A DNA stretch of 64,000 nucleotides from positions 23,778,865-23,842,864 of the forward strand of contig NC_092464.1 in NCBI RefSeq assembly GCF_047495875.1, read 5' to 3'. The position numbers and the translations under genes are program-made. Source of the stretch: Pithys albifrons albifrons. Its lineage: Eukaryota; Chordata; Aves; Passeriformes; Thamnophilidae. Positions 1-12,856 of this stretch are shown piece by piece. Each line of letters begins with the position of its first letter. Positions within the stretch are counted from its first letter, which is position 1. Below the pieces are notes generated by a model. It saw only the letters and a list, made by a program, of their open reading frames with translations. It made no database searches and was not told the DNA's origin.

Positions 1-3000
1 TGTGTCTGTAATTAACAGCTAGAGCTGTGTAAACTCTTTGGATATCTGCACCAGCAGATCAATGTTTGCTCTGGGTTTGTCTGCATACAGGGTGGTCACG
101 CAGGGGAGGTACATGGGGCAACCCTTCCATCCTGGCATCTGCTCATGCCTCAGAGCTGTGTCTGGAAAAAAAGGGCTGTCTCTGCAGTGTAGTGCTTGGA
201 GAAAGTGATTGTGAAAGTGGGCCTGTGGAAAGAAGTCAGGGATAAAGAGAAGACGGGCTTGCGTGGTGGATGGAGAATCATCAGCCCATCTCTTACAGCA
301 AAATACAGGGACACAGGGTGTATATGCTGGGACTCACTGATGCAAATTGTCTTATGCAGAGCAGCTTTTCCCTTGCTGTGTGCTGCCTGTCACAATAGAA
401 AGGGACAAACTGCCTCCTTTCACACTGTACCTGTTCTCATTTAAATAATGAAGTACAGTAATAGCAGAACTGAAATATATATTGACCCTCTGAACAATAA
501 AAAAATAAAAGGCTTTCAGAGAAGTCTTGTAAGTGTAGACACCCTTTTCAGAAGATTTATAGTGAGGAGATTAGAGCTTGTTTCACTTCAGAAAGCTTTC
601 CTGCCTAAGAAGAAACACCTTTCTCAAAGATAGTTGGATGTCTTCTCCTCCTGCATTCCAGAAGAGGCTTTCAGTCTCTCTCTCTGGTATGAGGAGAGAT
701 AAACCCTCATAGACATTAAGGGCCTCAGTGTTTGGGGAAGGGCCAGACAGAGGCAATGATGATAAAGGCCAAGGAAGAACAGAGGGATGTGTCTTTCTCA
801 GGCCTGGTGTTCAAAGTGTTAAGATTTTCTTCCTCAAGTCTAGCGTTCTCAACTTTAGAATAAATTTTCATTAAATTCTTCCACTGCCTGGCATTTTGAG
901 GGTGCTTGCATGCTACCTTACTTCACAAGTCTTAAAGCCCAGAATGAGTCCCCATGCTCACTTCAGTCAGATCCTGAAGGTACCTACCTTCAGAGCAATC
1001 CATGTGCTTTTTAGGTAGCTGTCACTGGTAGATGCTCCGTGCTACAGCATCTGGTGAATAAAAATACACAAAAACCCTCATCTATTTTAGTGTTAAGTGT
1101 GATTTTAGAGCTTGAATCTATTCATTTTACACTGAACACAAAAAGGGGCAACTAACAATTATATTCTACTGGCTCAATGACATCAGAAGTAATCTTTGGG
1201 TGATGACATCTTCAACCACCCCAGTCATGCTTTGAAGAGCCTGCCTGTTTTTTCCAACAGCTCAGGTGTCAGTGCATTTACCCAAACTGCAGGAAAACAA
1301 GACACAAGTTCCTTTTTGAGCAGATTTTAAACCATACTGCAAAAGATTTCCCACTCTTTTAGTGGGAGCCTTCCTTCCTTCTAAAATTTCCACATTCACT
1401 AGGTAAAAGAGAGAGAATTCTGTATTGTAATGATCCGTGTCAGTGCAGCATTGTAACTGTGCTATTTATGTTAGATATCCATTAAACTGGAGCTGGAATC
1501 CAAGTTTCAAACAGCCAAGAACTGCCTGTGAAGCTCTAGAGGCTTTCTCAAATTTGGCCTCATGCAAATCTATCTTTCCTCATAGGTTATTAAAAAGACA
1601 AAAGGTTAAGGTGACTTTACTGGCATAGGTGTTAGGGTTCAAATCACCCTCAGACTGGAGAAGAACCAAGAACTTGGGTGTTTTGAGTGCCCACTAACCA
1701 TCAAGTGGGCAGATTAGGTGCCCAGCATGGTACTTGCTCACATCACATGGACACCAGTCTGTGGATATAGCCCTTTGCTTTAAGGTAGTTCTTATATACT
1801 GGCACTTTATAAGTCTTCTAAAACAGTACCAGCTGTGATCCATACTAGTCTAAGCATTTTAATTACTTTTGGTTAAACCTTCATAGCTAATAGTTAAATT
1901 GCCAAATGCTCCATAAAACAAATATGCAAACAATTTGCTAGTTAATCATCTATCATAAACGGACGTACGCAGCTGCTGAGATATCTAATTGCTGTTTCAT
2001 CAGGGTTGGTACTTTATTTACATAATTCCCTTACTGATTTCAGCTTACTAGATTTTTTTTTTCAGAGCAAAACAGAGAGCGAGAAATGCTAACATAATGT
2101 CTCATTAAATGCATCATGTTGAAGAGACAGTTCTGGTCACAGCTGGTGGATAACAATAGTAACTTTCTTTGATGTATTTTTAAAAATAATTGAAATTTGT
2201 ATATCTGTATACTTATATACCTGCATATGTGTGCATGCATTGTTATTTACTTATACAAGGTATTTGTATGTAGAATAGGCATACAAATGTTTGTGTCAAC
2301 ATCTTAAGATCTGTTAAAAGTGCAGAAAATAGGTTTTTCAAGCAAGTGAGAAAGATAAAGCATGAGCAATAAAATATAAATCAACATTTTTTTCTTTGAT
2401 TCTGTTCAGCATTTTTGATTAAAGAGAATATCAGCTGCAGATAGAATCCAAGCCATACAAATGAACATGTTTTCTGGCAAAGCATATTAAGTGGTATAGT
2501 AGGGAGGATGTAGGGGAGTGTTCTTTTTAGTTTTATTTTCCTCCAGAAAAATTCCAATTAAAAATGTAATACCACACCTTATTACAATTTTCTAATGTAA
2601 GTGTTAGAAAAGAGTGATTGATAGCTTTCTGATTTTAAGTCACGTTTCCTTTGTCATGCTGTAGAGAGCTTATGAAATTATCCTAAGCCTAGAAAATTTT
2701 AATGCTAAAATGATAACTTCTACAGTTATGGGGATAACACTAGCAAGGAGAGCACCTACAATACCCAGGGCTGCTTTTCTTGAAGTGTTCTTTTATTTAA
2801 ATGAAAACCTTACATATACCTACTGCATATTGACAGTATTTGTATCAGAGAAGCAAAGTATAAAGAATAAAAAAAATATAGCATGTGTTGTGCGAAGGTT
2901 TTCTCATGGTAATATTATTATTATTGGTTGTGGTGGTGTTCTGATCATTGTTATTATCATTATTATTGCTAATGTTGTTATGTTTATTTTGTTTTATTTT

Positions 3001-6000
3001 ATTTCCCCCTCTTTTAGTCTATGCTTTGTTTTTCTAGATCCAGATATGAAAGATGTGAAGAAGTTCTAGAAGATGATTCAGTAGTTTCCATGTTACATCC
3101 ATGCCTTTGGGAAACAGTTTAAGCTCTCTCCTTTGATAACTATATAATAAGGAACCAGCAAAATGTTCAGATTCTCCAAATTTAGCAATATGGTTTACCA
3201 ATTTGGTAAGCTCCTTCTTTTGTGTAGGTCTAGACTTTGGAGATACTTACAAGAAAGGTATTCTCATTCCTGTATGTTTCCTCTTCACTGATGTTTTCAT
3301 TCTGATTCTTGAACTCCCTTTGCAAGAACAAAATACTAAATTAACTTCAGCACAATGCTGGAAGAAAAACATTGGAAAATGTTGTTTATTTTACCAAACA
3401 GTAGAACAAATAGCTATGCTGTTTTTTCCTTTCCTCAACAAAACTTTTTGATTTTCAACAGAAAGAGTTGTCTTTCAAGTGCTAGGTAAAAGCATCTGCA
3501 GTTTCCAACTGCTTTTTGTCTCTTAGCCATAAAACATAATTTCAGCTGAAGCTGATTTCTGTATGACTACCAAAACTGGATGGAGATCATCAATATTTCT
3601 GGGGCTTTCATCATTAAAATCTGACATGAATTAAAAAAAAGTGATTGAATGGTATTCCACATACCTGACTTTTACATGCCAATCTCTAAGTTACAAGCCT
3701 TTGGGGTCAAACATTCAACACTACAAAATAATGCCAGAGTTGGCTTGGTTTGGCTTTATTCTCTGGCCTCTTTGAAAGTATTTCTCCTGACAGTCTTTAA
3801 CAATATGATTTTTATGTTTATTTTCTTCCTATTATGTCTAGAACTGTACTTACTGCTGCTGCTGTTCCAGGCCCCATGTGTTTGCATTCATAAAATTTGG
3901 GAGATTTTTTCCTCTTCTCTTCATTGATCTCATGAAAATATCACCTCTCCTTTAAAAACTTGGGAAGCATTTTATATGATCATTAACATTACAATAGAAT
4001 TTTGTATATGACAAAACCCAGCTCTTTGTAACTACATTTGCAATGGGCAACATTTTGAATTCATGACAACAAAATGAGAACCATAGAAAACCATCCTGTA
4101 GTGCCTTGTGTGACCCAGGACACATTTTCCATCCTTCAGTCCTTCGCAATCCCTCATCCACCCACCAGCTTTCACATTCTGAACAATGCCCATCCTCTGC
4201 TCTGATAGAATCAGAATGAATTCATTTGGAGCACTATCTTCTCACATAAGTAGCAGGAGACAAAAGGGAGGTCCATCACACAACCTGCCTCTGGTATTTC
4301 TTATGTCTTCATTACCTGCCTTTGCAATCGTGGTGTTCTTTTAATAGTAGTCTAATTTAATTTTCTCTGTTTTTAAAAATGGAAAACTGAAAATGTCTAA
4401 GGCATTGTCATGACCATCTAAGGATGGGTAAAAGCTCCAGGTTTCTGGTAGTGGGTGACTTGAAGCATCCAATTGCAATAGCATGCCATTTGAGCCATCT
4501 CCTGAAAGGACTGCCATGCTGTTTCCATCAGTGGTTTTGCAGATATTTGCTGATAGCAGACTGTTGATCAGGTCTCAGATCCTGTGCTGGTGGAAGTCTC
4601 TTACAGACTAGTACTCCCCTTTCATCCTTCCCCCATTTTTCTATGGCACTTCTGCTGCCTTCTCCTGCCACTTGTCTTCTTCCTCTTCTGCTTCTGCCAC
4701 TCATTAGTCAGAAGTGATACAGCCAGCAGCTGGAGTCGTGGGGAGGACTTTTTTATTGATATGCTCACACATGCTGGGGCTTTAAAGCTGTAGAGCTGGC
4801 AGTTGGAGCAGTTTGCATTGCTGAGCCTCCCAGACCTCAGTCTGAACTAGTCCCTCCTGCGCCCACATGGACAAAACAATGCTTTTGCCTCCCTTAACCT
4901 CATTTTTGGAGCCAGGAGAATTACTTCTGCTGAAAGTTTCTCCTAGAAAATTATCTAGAGCCAGACACTCAGCATGATTTTCTTCAGTGCTTAAAGATGG
5001 TTTAAAAGTAAAAATTCTAAGTGGTTGAATATAAGATCTTCTGCCATCTCTAACAAAAAGTTAGAGAGAATGAGTGTGCATCTCTCCTGACCTGTCCAAG
5101 CTACCAGGTACTGAGGGATTGATTGACTACCAGACTGCTACAAACTTAAGTCCTCAATATAAAGCATACACTTGTGGGTGTGGATTTATAGGTCTTGTAG
5201 CCAAAATGTTCTAATTTTAATTTTTCTTCATAGGGCAATGATTTCACTCCTTTCAGTTTGTCAATGAGTGATATGGATGTGAACCTTCAAGTCCTATTTC
5301 TTTTATTTTTTTCTTAAGCCAGTGGGTCAAACTCTGTTCTTTAAAGTACCCACCAAGTCCCACTAATGTCAGCTTTCCTTCAGAGGATGAAATAGTGTGA
5401 TTTAGTCCCAGAAAGGAGACCTCAAAGTCAGAGGCTTTTATAAGCATGCTTCTTAGACCAAAGGCTTTAGCAGGTGGATTCCAAGGATTTTATTATTAAG
5501 AGCTTGACATGGAGTGGAAATTCTGAACTATGAGCATGTGCCCTTTCTCCCTGCCAGGCTGTCATCAGATGTGCTGGATGCTGAGCTGCAAGTCCTCTGC
5601 CTTTGTTCCAGCTGATGCTGACAGCACTTTACCTACTGCCAAACAGGCTATGAAACAAATATTTTTACAGAAAGTATTTTTTCTAGAATTAAACTCTGAG
5701 TGAGATATGTAATATTAAGAAAAGTATATTCAGAATACAACAAGTTTAAATACTTAGAGGTCATTTAAGTGTTTATATATGTTCACGAGGGAAAGGACTA
5801 CTTTGTAATCAAAACCATGCACTGTATTTTGTTCTTGCATGGCAGCCTGTTAGCTTAATGAAGAAAAAATGAATTAATTTTAAAAATGCAGTGGGCTACT
5901 CCCTATTTGTAGACTTTGCAAACTTCAAGGTATGTTTCTTCGAGGGCTGATTTTACATTAAATGATTTTAAGTAGTTATTTATTACTGCATACATCTGTG

Positions 6001-6940
6001 TTACTAAAAACAACTGTCCTCAAAAAGTGAAAAATAGGTCCTAGCTTTGACCAGTACCATTGCTACAAATAATAACCAATGGGACTTTCCTAAGTCTTAA
6101 CTGTCGTTAATATTGAAAGATTTCACTTTCTTCTTTCCCACATGTTTTCTGTTGTTTACAATAAATGTCAGATTCCTACAGGCCAGCAGCAAAGAATGCA
6201 TTCCACACTCTTGTAGAGCTTCGTGGAGGTTGAAATGGTACCAAAAATTCTGTCTGACCGTGTTCTGTCAAAAATGCTTTTCCCACCTGTTGATGAATAT
6301 GGGTTTCTAAGTTTTCATGGTGTTTCTGGTGAGAAGTTACTATTCTGTCTGCACATAATAGTGTTTTGCAGTGTGAGCTGGACCCTCTGCCATCACAAAG
6401 AGGTGTAGCTTCATGAGCTCTCTGGAGCATGGCTGATTTCCCTTAGCAGTGCATCTGGAATAAATACATCTGATGTCAGGTCATTGTAAATATTCTGAAA
6501 AATAGTTGATTTTTTTTGTCCTTCACTGTATAGGGAACTGAACTCCAGGTGGAACAGAGATTAGAAAGAACATATGCTGTCTTCTAAAGAGCAGCGTTGT
6601 TTGCATTAAATCATTTTTGTAAGCAGCTAGTTGGGTCCTCCAACTGTGAGAAAATAGGAGAGCTCAAGGTGCCTCACAAAGGAATAAGAAGGTACACAAA
6701 GCCATTGCTAAAGTAACTGCTGAGAAAGGTGATGTTGCACTGTATGAGGAGCTGAACACAGGTTTGTGGCCACCAACCTACATTTGTCATCAAGGCTCCT
6801 GAATGAAAACTAATGCCATCGTTCCCTGTTTTTTTTTCTTTTTTATCTTGTTTTGATTTCCAGTCAGATCCATTCTACAGTGCCCTACCTCATAGGCCTA
6901 ATTTTTCAAAATTACAACTTCAGAGCACTATAGAATCTCT
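1..6940. other. Unannotated AT-rich intergenic or intronic sequence
   Basis: I see no gene, RNA or named repeat here. The open frames are short, overlap on both strands and lack splice signals or recognisable domains. Around 2917-3005 there is a low-complexity T/A stretch built on TTATTATT and TTTTATTTTATTT units, which explains the 119-codon frame across it. A diverged repeat too old to recognise by eye could be present. Confidence 0.6.
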
Positions 6941-7012
6941 TAAAAATAAAAATAAAATAAAAATAAAATAAAAATAAAATAAAAATAAAATAAAAATAAA
7001 ATAAAAATAAAA
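6941..7012. repeat. A/T microsatellite, alternating AAAAT and AAAAAT units
   Basis: The stretch is built from alternating (A)4T and (A)5T units, giving an 11-bp period of the type AAAATAAAATA repeated about six times with almost no interruptions. It may be the expanded A-rich tail of an old retroposon, but no element body can be recognised upstream. Confidence 0.9.
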
Positions 7013-10000
7013 GCTGTTTCAGAGCTTGATGAAACCTGGGTGTGATCCTCATTCATTTGCCTTCCTGTGCAATCAGTACCTTACCTGAGCTTACAGGTTT
7101 CAGAGGACATTAGGAGATACATTTCCTACTGCTGTACAAGAGGGCTCGGAGGGTATATTCCATGTATTTCATCATAGTGTTGTTCTGTGACAAACATTTT
7201 ACACCTCAACATTTTATTAGGCACAACACAGATGCTCAACAGTGAACTTTCTCTGGGGAACATCTCCTAGTACAAACCTGACATGAATGAAAAAGCTAGA
7301 GCAAGAAAATTACCAACAAGGCAAGAGGAATGGGACACTATCAACACCCACAATTCCCAGCAATAGCAGAAAAACACAATGAATTTTATTGAAAGCATTA
7401 TAGATACACCTAGAAATTGCAGTTTAAGGCATGTGAAGCATTGTATTATACTTCTATCACCAGGAGATAAAACTGGCTTGCTTTTTGCTCTGGCATAGGA
7501 GGTTATACTCCTCATGCCTGATGTGATCTTACAGCTACAGGCTGTAAGCTGCAGGACTGTGTTTGCGTGCATGTCTTCAGGCAGTCCTCAAAGAGCTACC
7601 CTGCATCCAGATTCCACTTTTTTACTGTTGTTTGTATTCTTGTGCAGATAGTATTTACGTAAATGTAGGGAGAAAAAAAAAAAGATTGGTTTTGTTAAAA
7701 TTGTGGCTACACAGGGTGAGAAGTGAATTCAAGAAACACTTCAGCCACCTTTCATCCTTGCCATCCCCCAAAACATGTTAAGTGCATGTGTCAAATTCCT
7801 GTTGCTGGAGACTTTGCAAATTTAGTGTTTCATTTTTATTATGAAATCCTTCCTATTACTAGCAGTGATCTCTGTGCTGATTGTCAGAAAGAGGCTTTAT
7901 TATGCAGCTTCATTGACTTGTGTTCAGCAGCACAGTCCTTAGGCTCCACCTGGCAGTTATTCTGTGAGCTCCAAAATGGTGATGCCCCGAGCAAGATGAC
8001 CCACAAGAAATCCCCCATAAGCAGCCTGTTGCTGTGTTCCTCCTGCTTTCCCTTGCTGCTCCAGTGGCTGCAGATTTCCATGACATAGCTCTGGTCATGT
8101 TCTGCACCAGCTTGAGTTGTCATCTCATGGATCATGGAATATTACAAGGATTTCTGATTTTGAGGTTCAACAGGCCAAAGGGAAGAAAAGGAACAGGAGA
8201 AAATTCTATATTAGCTCTAGTATTAGCCCACTACCTTTGTGGAAACATTTCTGCATTTACAAATGGGGCAGCAATACCACCTCATTCCCTGCATCCACTC
8301 CATCCCTCTTGCCTCTCTTGCATGTGCCAGTGTGTCAGGCAAGCCAAGACTGCTTACTCCCTCCAGACACAGTTTATTTCTGTTCTGCAGCATCAATGCT
8401 GGTGTTGCTGATGTTTTAATGTGTTTCAAAACATATTTTTTTTTAATTTATTTTCTTTTTCTCCCTGTTCCTCCTATATTTCCTGGTTAGGTATTGAATT
8501 AGAATACTGAAATGCTTCCCAAGAGTTTTCCAATAACACATTGATGCCTTTACAAGACTTTACTGCCGGTAAAAGTCAGATGAAGTTTGGGCCAATATCA
8601 GTGTTTATAGATTCTTGAGTGAGCTGAACTGAATTTGTCAACCTGAGCTGTCTGACGTTCACTGCAACACCTGTCTTTACAAAGACAATTTTAGCTCTTT
8701 TGCACTCATGACTTCTTATATCTTGTCAGTCATTATGGCACACCTCTGACACTGGAAGGTCTGATAGAAAATTGTCTTTGATCATGTGAGATGGTAACTT
8801 TTTTATGGGAATTTAAGGCAACAGAAAGTACCATGTGTGACTCACTTGCTTAGATACAAACATCTAAAATAGGTCAGGGCTAAGGCTTTGCTAATCACTG
8901 TGGGCTCCCTTGCTAGACTAAGGAGCAAATCCACCTCAGCCCAAAGCAGGTGTCAGAAACTAGCCAGGTCATCAGGTCCCAGTAGTGCCCCCTTCTCTGT
9001 GCTGGCCACCAGGCAAGGCAGGCTGCCTAACTCAGGAGTGCAATGTAGATGAACTCAGTTAAAAGAGATGTTTCCTAAAAAAATGAAATAATTGAAAGCT
9101 TCTGGTAAAGAGTATGGTGAGTCAGTACACTGAGAAGCAATTAATAGGGATGCGTTCGGGATTTATTTTCTCTCCTATCCACTTCCCTTCTTTCTGTCCT
9201 CAGTTATATAGCTATAAATAAAGATGAGCAGTTAAGTGACTGAAGCAGTCACTTATCTTATCAGTGTCATCTCACTGAAGCATACAATTAATTTCTGTAT
9301 TAAAATCCCAATTGATTGTAATTTCCTCATTGTGACTGAAAAACTGCAAAACATTTATTAATTCTTGCACTGGCATGCACTGGCAGTTAGCAGTCACACA
9401 TACTCACCACATTAATCCTCCAGATAGTGGCACAGAGAGAGAAATCTTTCTGGAAGGGTCGATCTGAAATGTTAGTTCATTTCAGATCACACATCACAAA
9501 TTACCTCTCTTCTCATTTGAAAATGTCATTATTTCACCATGGGGAACAAAACTTAGGAATCTGGTGGTGCTGCAAGTCTGGGTCATGGCAGCCTGTGCCT
9601 CCTGCTCATGCTAGTGAGGTAGGAGAGACCAAGGGCTGAAAGAATCCTACTTGGACAAAGCAAGCTCTCCTAATCATAGGCTACCACTGCCTGCAAGTCC
9701 TGTGGAAGTTTCTTGTGTTGTCTTCACCTAGGAAGAAGGGTCTGGTGCAGAGGGTGTGTGAGCTTGGGCAGGGTGGAAACTACCTTAGCGGTCCAACAGA
9801 CATTGTAAAATTACTGTGACAGTTAAAACAATGCTGCTTGACTGCTATAGTCTTTCCTTCCCCACATAACTCATTGTGGCAATGCAAATGCAAGCAGGTT
9901 GAAAACAGAGTTGTCATTGATCTTTAACTGTTTTTGATGTTACAAATCAAGATTTGGAAGCTTTGAGAGTTAAGCTCTCATGTTTGCATCCTGTCTCATT

Positions 10001-12354
10001 GTACTTCCTTTTAATCCATTTTCCTGGAATAACAGGTCAGCACAAAGTGTGAAGGAGTGTAACTAGCTCAATGACTGAATTAAAACTTTTCAGTTATGAA
10101 ATATGGGAGCAAATATGATAAATGCAGTAAATAATGAGAATAATGCTAGCAAATAGTAGAGATCTAATAGCAACATAAAGTGCAAAACAGGTTTACTGAA
10201 GATGAATCACTCTGAAATAACACGATATCCTTCCTTGACAAGGTAATAGGTTTGTTTTAAGCAAAGAAAAGTTTTTAACAAAAGAATAGTAGTAGAGCTC
10301 ATTTAACTGCTTTTCAAAATGCAGTTGACAGTATGTCACATAGAAAACAATTAGTTAAGATGAAAAACCTGGAGACAGTAGATGAGTTCTGAAATAGACA
10401 GTGAGTTGGCTCAAAGCTTGATGGCAATGGATCCTACTGCAAGAGAAAGTACCAGTAAATAGCTATCACGTGCACCACAAATCTTAGTCTCAGAATGGAT
10501 CCAGCTTTGTGTTCTCATTAATCATATTGGCACACAAAATAGAATTGGCTGATAAATGATGCAGAATAAGGTCTAAGAGGTCCTGAGGTCTGAGAAGCAG
10601 GAAGTGAATGCTGTCATATAGATAGACCTGAATAAATTTAATTGTACAAGTGCAAGGTTATGTCTGATTTAACACCTGCTCCTGCTATAGGCTGGCAATG
10701 GAAGAGACAGGTCAGTTGATCATGCAATAGTATAAGGCATTGGGGAAAAAAGAAAATACACTCATAAGGGCATATCAGTTCCCATGTTTACAGTAGAAGT
10801 GGATAAGTACTAATGTCATGTATAAGCTACATATATCTACTGTTGGGATCTTATATAGAAAATTGTCAGAAATTGCAGTCATTCCAAGACAAATTCAAAC
10901 ATGTATTGGCAGGAGGGCTGCTAAAATGAATAGAGAAATCAGGTCCTTGTAGCAGAAAAAGAAGCTGTAAAATCTGAGCTTATGTCTGCCAGTGTCAGGA
11001 AGGCTGGGTCACTCTCTGGTAACATCTTTTAGAGTTTCTGACTTCATTTCATATTACAGTCCTTTTGGATTGTAGCATATAGGCACTTCTTTCCCCTTCT
11101 GTTTGACTGGTGCCCAGTTGATCAATTGCAGTGAGTATCAACTGAATATCATGGGATGGTGGGTAGTGTAGCCTGGCACCATATGTAGCAACAGGAGGAA
11201 AATTATTATGATGAAGACAGAGGGAAACAACTTCCAAGAGACAGCACCAAGAGCCTCCTATACCCTACTCCTGTAAATATTTCAAGACACATACCAGTTG
11301 CTGGGCTGGGTCTTTGTCTGGTGAAGTGGCAATTTCCCAAGTTCATTTGACACCCCTTAAAAGACACCTTCAGTCTTCATGCTTAAGCTTATCCTTGAGG
11401 GCCTTTTACTTCTTTTTTTCTTTAAAGGGAACCATCCAGACTGGGAAATCTGCAAGACCACAGGGCTGGAACAAACAATTACACAGCTCACTGGCAAGTT
11501 TCTGTAAGTATTATGGAATTAATTTGTAATTGCTAAATAGAAAACTCATGCAAATAGGAAAGTAAGTGAACATTGTGACTTACTGGCACAATGAGACTCT
11601 CTAGGCATAATGTCTGACAATATTTTACACAACTGGTAACAAGTTGTGTTTTTCAAGGCAAATGGAAGACTACTGAGAAGTATTTTTAATCACTCTTTGT
11701 TTTGTCATAACCTTCTACAGCTTTCATGTTATCTTTAGTTTCATAATCCAAACAATTCAAAGTTATTTGTACAATTTTAAAATATAGAGTTTCTCTAATT
11801 TAAACAAACTGGACAGCAATCATAGCCCTGTATATATCTTCTACATTCTTCTGTATATTTTTCTGGGGGTATCTAAAACAAAAAGATAATAAGTACATTT
11901 TAAAAAAAAGTAGCTTCAGGAAGTACTAGCTAGTACTGAGCTAGTAAAAAGTTGAATTCTTGCGTTCTTAGTAAACACAAAGTGGAAATTATTTGGAGAT
12001 TACAGGTATTCTATAAGAAAATATTTTTTGCAGTCACTAAAGACAGGAAAATAGCCAGACCCTGAGCAGTTATTGCACTCTATCAGTTGCTCTGGTCTTC
12101 TTCAGTTGTTAGTAAAGGAATGAGCCGTTCCCATAATGGCTTTAAGTGACCAGTTGGGTCCAGACAGTGGACAAATGCCTTTGGAAAAGCTCTTCCAGGT
12201 GAAGTGCTCAGGTCTCTAAAGGTCATTCCTTCTGGCCATGGATGGAGAGCTGTATGCATTTGTTCAGCTGCAAGACCCTGGTATGTAGTATTTTGCCTGA
12301 CTCTCCAAACTAATGTTTAATATTGTCCACATAGGATTATTCATACAAAAATTT
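7013..12354. other. Unannotated sequence with a locally GC-richer patch
   Basis: No gene is recognisable. Between about 7880 and 8490 the base composition rises and many short frames open together on both strands, up to 125 codons. Their translations overlap in several frames and resemble no family I know, which is typical of a GC-richer non-coding patch with few stop codons. A perfect hairpin lies at 9461-9488 and is listed separately. Confidence 0.55.
9461..9488. other. Perfect 11-bp inverted repeat with 6-nt loop
   Basis: The arms GATCTGAAATG (9461-9471) and CATTTCAGATC (9478-9488) are exact reverse complements, separated by TTAGTT. The flanks do not extend the pairing, so it is shorter than a typical miRNA precursor stem. 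It could be a chance palindrome or a protein-binding dyad; nothing nearby gives it a function. Confidence 0.85.
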
Positions 12355-12570
12355 CAAAATACTTTCCAGAAGAAATTCTTTACTGTGAGGGTGGTGAGAC
12401 ACTGGGGAAGTTGTGGATGCTGCATCGTTAGAAGTGTTCAAGTCCAGGTTGGATGGGGTTTTGAACACCCTGGTCTAGCGGTAGGTGTCCCTGCCCATGT
12501 CAGGGGAGTTGGAACTGGATGAACTTTAAGGTCCCTTCCAACCCAAGCCATTCATTAGTTCTATGATTTT
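12355..12570 (+). mobile_element. CR1 LINE 3' fragment (plus strand)
   Basis: This is the 3' untranslated end of a chicken-repeat-1 (CR1) retrotransposon. Diagnostic landmarks in order are the TTCTTTACTGTGAGGGTGG block (from 12376), the segment ending in a 'TGGATGGGGTTTTGAACA'-like core, the CTGCCCATG block, and the terminal CTTTAAGGTCCCTTCCAACC block followed by a degraded ATTCTATG repeat at about 12553-12567. No coding sequence remains. CR1 copies are normally 5'-truncated and lack target-site duplications, as here. Its 3' end directly abuts a second CR1 piece on the opposite strand. Confidence 0.9.
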
Positions 12571-12856
12571 AAATACCTCCAGGGATGGTCACTTAACTAG
12601 TTCACTGAGCATCTTGTTCCAATGCTTGACAACATTTTGGTGAAGGAATTTTTCCTACTATCCAATCTAAACATTCCCTGGCACAACTTAAAGCCCTTTC
12701 CTCTTGTCCTGTCATTTGTTACCTAGGAGAAGAGAAGATCCCTACCTCACTACAACCTCCTTTCAGGAAATTGTAGAGATCAGTTAGGTCCCCCCTGAGC
12801 CTCCCTTTTTCCAGGCTGAACAACCCTATCTCCCTCAGCTGTTCATAAGACTTTTA
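12571..12856 (-). mobile_element. CR1 LINE fragment (minus strand), different subfamily
   Basis: Read on the plus strand, this runs ACCTCCAGGGATGG, then the CTTGTTCCAATGCTTGACAA block, CCTCTTGTCCTGTCA, CAACCTCCTTTCAGG, CCTGAGCCTCCC, TTTCCAGGCTGAACAACCC and finally CTCAGCTGTTCATAAGACTT. That order is the reverse complement of the CR1 ORF2 end and 3' UTR. It resembles older CR1 subfamilies, and differs from the 12355 and 14827 copies. The terminal hundred or so bases of its own 3' end (ending in ATTCTATG) are missing at the left edge, exactly where the plus-strand CR1 ends. That suggests the plus-strand copy inserted into it or replaced that end. Confidence 0.88.

Noticed and set aside
2710..3069. 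119-codon plus-strand frame with a hydrophobic stretch resembling a membrane segment
   Set aside because: The Ile/Val/Phe-rich part is the translation of the TTATTATT/TTTTATTTT low-complexity stretch.
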